34,177 nucleotides of DNA, from contig SKYU01000083.1 of NCBI GenBank assembly GCA_007127715.1, positions 1 to 34,177 of the forward strand. Direction: 5' to 3'. The position numbers and the translations under genes were made by a program. Under the pieces are notes generated by a model that saw only the letters and a list, made by a program, of their open reading frames with translations, was not told the DNA's origin and did not search any database. Positions 26,973 through 34,177 of this stretch are shown here, piece after piece. This DNA is from Gammaproteobacteria bacterium. GTDB taxonomy: Bacteria > Pseudomonadota > Gammaproteobacteria > Steroidobacterales > PWYM01. Each line of letters starts with the position of its first letter. Position 1 is the first letter of the stretch.

Positions 26973-28165
26973 GCCCGCACCAGATCCAGCAGCCCCTCGG
27001 CATACAGCGCGCACAGCACCGCCAGCGCCGCCTGCCGCGCCGCCTCACGACGCGGCAGCGCCTCGGCGCCCGCCATCCCTTCGGGACCGGCCAGCCCGGT
27101 AGCCAAGTGCCCGGCACCAGGCGGCAGGCCCCAGGACTTACCGTTCACGTAGAGTTCCACGCGGCCCCGCTCGGCGCGCAGCCAGGCCAACCGGGTGCCG
27201 GCGGCCGCGCGCAGGCGCTGACCACGGGCGAGCCGGCCAGCCAGCGCCGCCACCCCGAGTCCTCGACGACGGGGACTCGGGGCGAGCCAGGGCTTGACCT
27301 CGGTGGCCAGGCGCGCGAGCGCGCGGGCCAACGCGAGGCGGCGGTCCGGCAGGCTCTCGAGCAGCCGTTCCAGGCGTCTGACGGCGGGCGCGCCGATTTC
27401 GCCCCCGCCGGCCTCGGCGAGCGTCAGGCCGGTATCCCGGTACCTCGGGCGCTCACCGGTCGTGCCCGCCAGCGCATCGAGCTGGACCTCGAGCAGGGTC
27501 GCCGCCACCTCGCCGGCATCGGGTGCACGGAACCCGAGCGAGGCCGTGACGCAGAGCGCCTCGTCCTCCAGCGCAATGCCGTGATGTGGGATGCCTGGCG
27601 GAAGATAGAGCAGGTCGCCCGGCGACAGGCGCCAGCGGGCCGTCTCCTCTAATCCGGCCAGCAGTGCAAGTGGCACGTCCTCACGCAGCGCCACCGAGTC
27701 CGCGGGACGGCCCAGCCGCCACTCCCGCGAGCCCCGCGCCTGGAGGAGGAATACGTCGTACTGATCCACGTGCGGTCCGACCGTGCCGCCCGGTGCCGCG
27801 AGGCTGACCATCAGATCCTCGCGCCGCCAGGGCGCGATGAAGTTCACCAGGTCGAACAGCGCACGCGTATCGGGCAGGTGGCTGTCCACGTCCTGGAGCA
27901 GCAGGGTCCAGTCGCGGCGCGGAAGGCGGCGCAGGCGCGAGGGCGTGAACGGTCCGTGATCCAGCCGCCAGTGGTCACCGCCGCGATGTCGCACCAGCCG
28001 GGACTCCACCTCCGGGGAGAGCGCCAGGCCGGCGAGCGTATCGTCGTCGGGCAGCCGCAGGCTGGTGGGGTCGACGGCGGCGCGCAGCAGCAGGGGGGTA
28101 CGCTGCCAGTGACGGGCCAGGAAGCGTCGTGCGTCCAGGCCACGGGGCCAGCGCAGCGACGGCAT
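26969..28165 (-). CDS. roxA: Ribosomal protein L16 arginine hydroxylase (JmjC/cupin oxygenase)
   Basis: RoxA (YcfD) is a 2-oxoglutarate/Fe(II) oxygenase that hydroxylates an arginine of ribosomal protein L16. The 398-residue length and architecture fit: an N-terminal JmjC barrel, then a dimerisation and winged-helix C-terminal part. Iron ligands are H132 and D134 (VGPHVDQYDVFLLQ) and H194 (LPPGIPHHGIALE), the spacing seen in YcfD. SREWRLG and YLPPG flank the core as expected. It follows purB by seven bases in the same direction; in E. coli the gene is also in the purB-phoPQ neighbourhood. The C-terminal region is Arg/Ala-rich but remains alignable by eye. Confidence 0.9.
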   Translation of the reverse strand: MPSLRWPRGLDARRFLARHWQRTPLLLRAAVDPTSLRLPDDDTLAGLALSPEVESRLVRHRGGDHWRLDHGPFTPSRLRRLPRRDWTLLLQDVDSHLPDTRALFDLVNFIAPWRREDLMVSLAAPGGTVGPHVDQYDVFLLQARGSREWRLGRPADSVALREDVPLALLAGLEETARWRLSPGDLLYLPPGIPHHGIALEDEALCVTASLGFRAPDAGEVAATLLEVQLDALAGTTGERPRYRDTGLTLAEAGGGEIGAPAVRRLERLLESLPDRRLALARALARLATEVKPWLAPSPRRRGLGVAALAGRLARGQRLRAAAGTRLAWLRAERGRVELYVNGKSWGLPPGAGHLATGLAGPEGMAGAEALPRREAARQAALAVLCALYAEGLLDLVRA

Positions 28166-28172
28166 GACGGCC

Positions 28173-29661
<1,489 letters not shown>

Positions 29662-31050
29662 GTGGCGGACAAGGCATTTCGCGTCGAACGCGACAGCATG
29701 GGCGAGCTCCAGGTGCCAGCCGAGGCCCTGTGGGCGGCGCAGACCCAGCGCGCGGTCCAGAATTTTCCGATCAGCGGCCTGGCGATGCCCCGTGGCTTCA
29801 TCCGGGCGCTGGGTCTGGTGAAGTGGGCGGCGGCAGGCGCCAACCGCGATCTTGGACTGCTTGATACCGGGCTGGCCGATGCCATCCAGTCGGCTGCAGA
29901 GCAGGTCGCCGCGGGCGAGCATGACGCCCATTTCCCGGTGGACGTGTTCCAGACCGGCTCGGGCACCTCCTCGAACATGAACGCCAACGAGGTCATTGCT
30001 AACCTCGCGCGCCGCGCGGGCGCCGAGGCCGTACACCCCAACGACCACGTCAACATGGGCCAGAGCTCCAACGACGTGATTCCTACCTGCATACACGTGA
30101 GCGCAGCCCTGGGCCTGACCGAAGAGCTCCTGCCGGCCCTGGATCATCTCGCCGGGGTGATCGAGGCGCGCGCCGACGCGCTCGCCGCGGTCGTCAAGAC
30201 CGGGCGCACACACCTCATGGACGCCATGCCCGTGACCTTTGGACAGGAACTTGGCGGCTGGGCCGCGCAGATCCGCAGTGGGTACCAACGTGTCGCCGGG
30301 GTGCTGCCCAGGCTCTCGGCACTGGCGCAGGGGGGTACGGCCGTGGGCACCGGCATCAATGCGCATCCCGAATTTGGTGCCCGCGTGGCAGCGCTGCTGG
30401 CCGGGCGCACGGGCATCGCCTTCCGTCCTGCCGACGATGCCTTCGAGGCGCTGAGCAGCCAGGACACCGCAGTGGAACTCTCTGGCCAGCTCAAGACGGT
30501 GGCCGTCAGCCTCATGAAGATCGCCAACGATCTCCGCTGGATGAACTCCGGCCCCCTGGCCGGGCTCGGCGAGATCGCGCTGCCCGCGCTGCAGCCCGGC
30601 TCCAGCATCATGCCCGGCAAGGTCAACCCGGTGATTCCCGAGGCCGCCGCCATGGTGGCGGCCCAGGTCATCGGCAACGACACGACGGTGACCGTGGCGG
30701 GACAGTCCGGCAACTTCCAGCTGAACGTCATGCTCCCGGTAGTCGGCTACAACCTGCTGCAGAGCATCGGCCTGCTGGCCAACGCATCGCGGGCACTGGC
30801 CGACTCGGCGATCGGCGGCTTCACCGTGAACGAAGCGCGCCTGGAAGATGCGCTAGCGCGCAACCCGATCCTGGTGACCGCCCTGAACCCGGTCATCGGC
30901 TATGAAAAGGGCGCTGCGGTGGCCAAGAAGGCGTATGCCGAGGGGCGCCCCATCCTCGACGTGGCGGAGGCCGAAACCGGGCTGTCGCGAGAGGAACTGG
31001 CGGGCCTGCTGGATCCGACGGCGCTGACGGAAGGCGGCATCAAGGGCTGA
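29662..31050 (+). CDS. fumC: Class II fumarate hydratase
   Basis: FumC is the iron-independent, oxygen-stable fumarase of the TCA cycle. It has 462 residues (E. coli 467) and starts at GTG 29662, seven bases after AAGGAG. Signatures are GSGTSSNMNANEVIANLA, the VHPNDHVNMGQSSND region, GRTHLMDAMPVTFGQE with the catalytic His, and GSSIMPGKVNPVIPEA. It is followed by a Nudix gene after two bases and by mazG, so heads a three- or four-gene transcript. Fumarase joins acnA and frdABCD as the window's TCA set. Confidence 0.97.
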   Translation: MADKAFRVERDSMGELQVPAEALWAAQTQRAVQNFPISGLAMPRGFIRALGLVKWAAAGANRDLGLLDTGLADAIQSAAEQVAAGEHDAHFPVDVFQTGSGTSSNMNANEVIANLARRAGAEAVHPNDHVNMGQSSNDVIPTCIHVSAALGLTEELLPALDHLAGVIEARADALAAVVKTGRTHLMDAMPVTFGQELGGWAAQIRSGYQRVAGVLPRLSALAQGGTAVGTGINAHPEFGARVAALLAGRTGIAFRPADDAFEALSSQDTAVELSGQLKTVAVSLMKIANDLRWMNSGPLAGLGEIALPALQPGSSIMPGKVNPVIPEAAAMVAAQVIGNDTTVTVAGQSGNFQLNVMLPVVGYNLLQSIGLLANASRALADSAIGGFTVNEARLEDALARNPILVTALNPVIGYEKGAAVAKKAYAEGRPILDVAEAETGLSREELAGLLDPTALTEGGIKG

Positions 31051-31052
31051 TC

Positions 31053-31715
31053 TTGGGCGATGTGGTGGCACGCGCAGGACCCGACCGACACGCCGTCCTG
31101 GCGAGACTGCGGGATACCCGTCCGCCTGCAGACCCGACGCGCGGCGGACTGACGGGTCTCAGCTCACCGCTCTCGCCCCAGCTTGCCGCCCGGCTGTCGG
31201 CCCCGGCCATCCCGGCAGCGGTGCTGCTCCCGCTGCTGGAACGCAGCTGCGGCCGCCTTGACGTCGTGTTCACGGAACGCGCCGCGCATCTTCGTCGCCA
31301 CGCCGGCCAGATCAGTTTCCCCGGCGGGCGCATCGACCCGCATGATGGTGGCCCGGCCGCAGCGGCCCTGCGCGAAGCCGGGGAGGAGATCGGCCTGGCG
31401 CCGCAGTCGGTTCTGCTTGCCGGCTACCTGGACGCGCAGCTGACCCTGACCGGATTCGCGGTCACGCCGGTGGTGGGCGTCATCCCGGAGTCGGCGTACC
31501 GACCCCGCCCCGCGCCGGCCGAGGTGGCCTCCGTGTTCACCGCGCCGCTGACGTACTTCCTGGACCCAGGCAACCGCCAGGTCGGACGGCGTGAGGTCCA
31601 CGGCAGCTGTTTCGAGGTGGTGGAGTATCACTGGGAAGGTCACCGGATCTGGGGCGCCACCGCCGCCATGCTCATCCGCTTCGGAACAATCCTCGAAGGA
31701 ACAGTAGCTCAGTGA
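31053..31715 (+). CDS. NudL-like CoA pyrophosphatase (Nudix)
   Basis: This is a Nudix hydrolase of the NudL/UPF0035 type, expected to split CoA and acyl-CoA into 3',5'-ADP and phosphopantetheine. The specific motif LRRHAGQISFPGGRIDPHDG precedes the Nudix box and overlaps it; the box ends ALREAGEEIGL with all metal-binding glutamates. TGFAVTPVVGVIPES and the WGATAAMLIRF end also fit NudL. The start is uncertain: TTG 31053 (after AAGGG at 31042-31046), GTG 31062 and GTG 31065 are all possible. The first ~45 residues are poorly conserved. The stop overlaps mazG by four bases. Confidence 0.87.
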   Translation: MGDVVARAGPDRHAVLARLRDTRPPADPTRGGLTGLSSPLSPQLAARLSAPAIPAAVLLPLLERSCGRLDVVFTERAAHLRRHAGQISFPGGRIDPHDGGPAAAALREAGEEIGLAPQSVLLAGYLDAQLTLTGFAVTPVVGVIPESAYRPRPAPAEVASVFTAPLTYFLDPGNRQVGRREVHGSCFEVVEYHWEGHRIWGATAAMLIRFGTILEGTVAQ

Positions 31716-32497
31716 GTGATATCTCGAAATTACTTGACATCATGGAGCAGCTGCGCGACCCCGAACACGGCTGTCCCTGGGACCTGCGCCAGAGCTTCGC
31801 GACCATTGCACCCTACACCCTGGAGGAGGCCTACGAGGTCGTCGATGCCATCGAGCGCGGTGCCCTCGACGAGCTCCGGGAGGAACTCGGCGACCTCCTG
31901 CTGCAGGTGGTCTTCCACGCCCAGATGGCGCGGGAGGCGGGACTGTTCGAATTCAATGATGTGGTAGATGCCATATCAGACAAGCTGATACGACGACATC
32001 CTCATGTATTTTCCGATGAAAAGGCCGAGGACGGACATGCCGTCAACGCGCGCTGGGAAGCCGTCAAGCAGGCCGAGCGAATGGCGCGCGGTGGCTCGGC
32101 GGGACTCCTGGCGGATGTCCCGCGCGGGCTGCCAGCGCTGACGCAGGCGCTGAAACTCTCGAGACGCGCGGCCACGGTAGGGTTCGAGTGGCCGGATGTC
32201 GCGCAGGTCCGTGCGAAGGTCGACGAGGAGCTGGGAGAAGTCGATGAACTGCTGGCCCTCGGCCAAGGCGGCGAACGCCTCGAGGAGGAACTCGGCGACG
32301 CCCTGTTCGCGATGGTGAATCTGTGTCGTCAGGTCGGCGTGGACCCGGAGGCTGCGCTCCGCCGGTGCAATCGCAAGTTCACCCGCCGGTTCGCCCATGT
32401 CGAGCAGGCGGTCCAGGCCGAGGGCGGCACACTCACCGGAGCGCCCCTGGAGGCCCTCGAACGACACTGGCAGGCAGCCAAGACCAGGGGGCTCTGA
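31712..32497 (+). CDS. mazG: Nucleoside triphosphate pyrophosphohydrolase MazG
   Basis: MazG converts NTPs/dNTPs to NMPs and lowers ppGpp under starvation in E. coli. The 261-residue protein has the two tandem all-alpha MazG domains: ~1-115, with GCPWDLRQSF, TLEEAYEVVDAI and EELGDLLLQVVFHAQ, and ~130-255, with VDEELGEVDELL and EEELGDALFAMVNLCR. Metal-binding EExxE/ExxD sets are intact in both. It starts with GTG 31712 in a GTGA overlap with the Nudix gene. No toxin or antitoxin gene is adjacent, so it is the housekeeping form. Confidence 0.95.
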   Translation: MSDISKLLDIMEQLRDPEHGCPWDLRQSFATIAPYTLEEAYEVVDAIERGALDELREELGDLLLQVVFHAQMAREAGLFEFNDVVDAISDKLIRRHPHVFSDEKAEDGHAVNARWEAVKQAERMARGGSAGLLADVPRGLPALTQALKLSRRAATVGFEWPDVAQVRAKVDEELGEVDELLALGQGGERLEEELGDALFAMVNLCRQVGVDPEAALRRCNRKFTRRFAHVEQAVQAEGGTLTGAPLEALERHWQAAKTRGL

Positions 32498-32521
32498 GCA
32501 TCCCCACCGGGACGCATCCGC

Positions 32522-33883
32522 ATGCGCAGACGCAGAAACACCGACGCCTTTGTCAGGCGGCCAAGGCACCTGGTGGCCTGGGCCCTTGGTGCCATGGCAA
32601 GTGTGCTGTTCGCGCCGTTGCTCACCTACGCGCTTGCGCCGGGACCCTGGCGGAGTGCGGCGATCGAGGTGTCGGTCGGGCTGGGCTTCGCCGCGATGGC
32701 CCTGCTGTGTCTGCAGTTCGCCACGTCGGGCCGGTTCCTCTGGCTGGCCCGCCCGATCGGACAGCACGCGATGATGCGCCTGCATCGGCTGGTCGGTGTG
32801 CTCGCGGGCGTCCTGGTGCTGGCTCACGCCGCCGGAGTGATCCTCAGCAACCCGGGCTACCTGGCGTTTCTGGACCCGAGGGTCAACCTGCCGCGCGCCC
32901 TGGCACTGGGCGCCGTCACGCTTGCGCTGTTAGCGATCGTGGTGCTCTCACTGGCGCGCCGGGAGGTCGGCGTGTCCTACGAGATCTGGCGTCTTCTCCA
33001 CGGGGGGCTCGCAGCGATGATCGTGGTGGTTGGCGCCGCGCACATCTTCATGGTGGGCCACCATGCCGGGCCGCCGTGGCAGCGGGGACTGTGGATCGCG
33101 TTCGCAGGGCTCGCCCTCGCACTGCTGGTCTGGAGCAGGGGGGTGCGCCCCTGGCAGCAGCGGCGGCGCCCCTGGCGGGTTGTCGAGGTGCGCCCGGAGC
33201 ATGTCCGGACCTGCACCCTGGTGCTGATGCCCGAAGGGCATGCCGGCATGCCCTTCGAGACCGGTCAGCATGTCTGGTTGACGGTGGGTGACTCGAGCTT
33301 CAGCCTGCAACAGCACCCCTTCACCATCGCCTCCAGCGACGCGCGGCCCGATCGCATCGAACTCACCATCAAGGCACTAGGCGACTTCACGGCCAGCGTA
33401 CCCTCGATTCCCGTGGGCACGCGCGCATTCCTGGAAGGTCCCTACGGGGCACGCTGGCTGACGGGTTCGGCTGACACGCCCCTGGTCATGATAGGCGGGG
33501 GAATCGGCATCACGCCGTTTGCCAGCGCGCTTCGCAGCATGCGTGATCGGGGCATCCACCGGCGATTCGTGCTGTTCCATGGGGCCGCCGACCTCGCCCG
33601 CGCGACGTTTAATGCGGAATTGCGCCAGCTGACGATGGATCTGGGGGGGGATCTGGTCACAGTTCTGGAGTCTGCCCCGGACGAGGCCACCCCCGACAAG
33701 GACATCGTGGAGGGTCGGATCGACCGCCGGCTGCTGGCAGACAGGCTTGATCCGACGCTGCTCGGTCAGGCGAGATTCGTGCTCTGCGGTCCACCCCAGA
33801 TGCTGAGGCAGACAAAGACCGCGCTGCATGAGCTCGGGGTCCCCCGCTGGCACATCCACGTCGAAGATATCGCCATGGTCTGA
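32522..33883 (+). CDS. NOX/ferric-reductase-like flavocytochrome b
   Basis: This 453-residue membrane oxidoreductase combines a heme-binding six-helix domain with a cytoplasmic FAD/NAD(P)H dehydrogenase domain. The membrane part (~18-205) has two histidine pairs, H88/H102 and H160/H174, each spaced 14 residues, the bis-heme pattern of NOX and ferric reductases. The FAD motif is HPFTIASS (265-272). The NAD(P)H site has IGGGIGITPFAS (324-335) and CGPPQM (422-427). It resembles bacterial NOX-like proteins such as SpNOX in outline; ferric reduction is equally possible. ATG 32522 lacks a strong ribosome binding site, 24 bases after mazG. A G8 run lies at 33643-33650. Confidence 0.86.
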   Translation: MRRRRNTDAFVRRPRHLVAWALGAMASVLFAPLLTYALAPGPWRSAAIEVSVGLGFAAMALLCLQFATSGRFLWLARPIGQHAMMRLHRLVGVLAGVLVLAHAAGVILSNPGYLAFLDPRVNLPRALALGAVTLALLAIVVLSLARREVGVSYEIWRLLHGGLAAMIVVVGAAHIFMVGHHAGPPWQRGLWIAFAGLALALLVWSRGVRPWQQRRRPWRVVEVRPEHVRTCTLVLMPEGHAGMPFETGQHVWLTVGDSSFSLQQHPFTIASSDARPDRIELTIKALGDFTASVPSIPVGTRAFLEGPYGARWLTGSADTPLVMIGGGIGITPFASALRSMRDRGIHRRFVLFHGAADLARATFNAELRQLTMDLGGDLVTVLESAPDEATPDKDIVEGRIDRRLLADRLDPTLLGQARFVLCGPPQMLRQTKTALHELGVPRWHIHVEDIAMV

Positions 33884-33897
33884 CGCCCGTCTGACCC

Positions 33898-33925
33898 TTC
33901 GGTCACATTCAGTCGGGGTTCAGTC
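33898..33925 (+). promoter_or_regulatory. Tandem TTC(A/G)GTC repeats, response-regulator-type operator
   Basis: TTCGGTC (33898-33904), TTCAGTC (33908-33914) and TTCAGTC (33919-33925) repeat at 10- and 11-base periods in the same orientation. Head-to-tail half-sites one helical turn apart are the usual target of OmpR/PhoB-family regulators. The array ends about 68 bases before the next start codon. The last copy also sits in a small hairpin CGGGG-TTCAGT-CCCCG (33914-33929), which could end the upstream transcript instead. Confidence 0.45.
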
Positions 33926-33992
33926 CCCGTGCCCCATGCTGTGACGCAGGATCGCGGCAGGTGCTGCGGTCACCGCCAGAGGAGCCTCAGAC

Positions 33993-34177
33993 ATGAACCG
34001 AACCGGGCGATCTGTCATTTTGCCGTTGACCGCCGCTGCCCTGACACTTGCCATGGGCGCCGCACAGGCGCAGTCGCGCCATCTGCCCTCCGGGGGCGGG
34101 GGGGTATACGACTATGCCCCCGTCATCGATGTAACACCGATCGTGCGCACGGTCAGGGTCGAACAGCCCCGCCGCGA
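33993..34177 (+). CDS. Exported protein, probably glycine-zipper 2TM family (partial)
   Basis: The first 61 codons are visible. ATG 33993 follows AGAGGAG by eight bases. A clear Sec signal peptide (~1-27, with LPLTAAALTLAMGAAQAQ) is followed by a short Gly-rich stretch and then VYDYAPVIDVTPIVRTVRVE. This last motif is the usual opening of glycine-zipper 2TM (17-kDa surface antigen/SlyB-like) outer-membrane-associated proteins, which continue with a Cys-Trp region and a Gly zipper beyond the window. A G7 run (34098-34104) lies just after the signal peptide. The family name rests on this short motif only. Confidence 0.65.
   Translation, partial: MNRTGRSVILPLTAAALTLAMGAAQAQSRHLPSGGGGVYDYAPVIDVTPIVRTVRVEQPRR

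Overview
The window is one dense, high-GC (roughly two-thirds G+C by eye) block of bacterial chromosome. It carries 28 protein-coding genes, two of them cut by the window ends. There are no RNA genes, insertion sequences, CRISPR arrays or gene-free stretches above about 120 bases. Family assignments (IlvY, class I IlvC, four-subunit FrdABCD, fused ThrA, TatD, NudJ-MnmA, RoxA, class II FumC, MazG) and the purB/roxA/nudJ/mnmA neighbourhood, which resembles Enterobacteria, point to a gammaproteobacterium. High GC, an octaheme tetrathionate-reductase-like cytochrome and a bacterial acetoin-dehydrogenase-type complex suggest a member near Chromatiales/Ectothiorhodospirales. That last step is inference only.

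Layout. (1) 1-1625: divergent ilvY (partial) and ilvC, with repeated operator-like elements between them. (2) 1695-5024, minus: frdABCD, a complete quinol:fumarate reductase in ATGA-coupled order, convergent with ilvC. (3) 5141-5986: an unrecognised P-loop NTPase. (4) 6076-9363: acoABC-type E1 alpha, E1 beta and E2 without an E3, then a Bcr/CflA-type MFS exporter, rpe and gph. (5) 12034-15835: bifunctional aspartokinase/homoserine dehydrogenase followed directly by threonine synthase, with no homoserine kinase between, then a small membrane NERD protein lacking the usual catalytic Glu. (6) 16550-18888: octaheme cytochrome c with a C-terminal membrane anchor, coupled to a di-heme cytochrome b, behind a leader with two competing hairpins. 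(7) 18852-21414: tatD (minus), then a YgjP-type metallohydrolase and an SGNH hydrolase. (8) 21524-29540, minus: purB-roxA-GNAT-conserved unknown-nudJ-mnmA-acnA. (9) 29662-33883: fumC, a NudL-like CoA pyrophosphatase, mazG and a NOX/ferric-reductase-like flavocytochrome. (10) The start of a glycine-zipper-type exported protein, behind a tandem direct-repeat operator.

How the genes fit together. Central carbon metabolism (aconitase, fumarase C, fumarate reductase/succinate dehydrogenase, the 2-oxoacid dehydrogenase, Rpe, Gph) sits beside amino-acid synthesis (IlvC, ThrA, ThrC), purine synthesis (PurB), translation-quality functions (MnmA, RoxA) and nucleotide housecleaning (NudJ, NudL-like, MazG). 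The accessory electron-transfer parts are the octaheme cytochrome/cytochrome b pair and the NOX-like protein. Most items are conventional. The most distinctive points are the membrane-anchored octaheme/cytochrome b module with its switch-like leader, several promoters whose -10 boxes lie only 7-9 bases from start codons with no ribosome binding site, the degenerate NERD protein, and the thrA-thrC junction without thrB.
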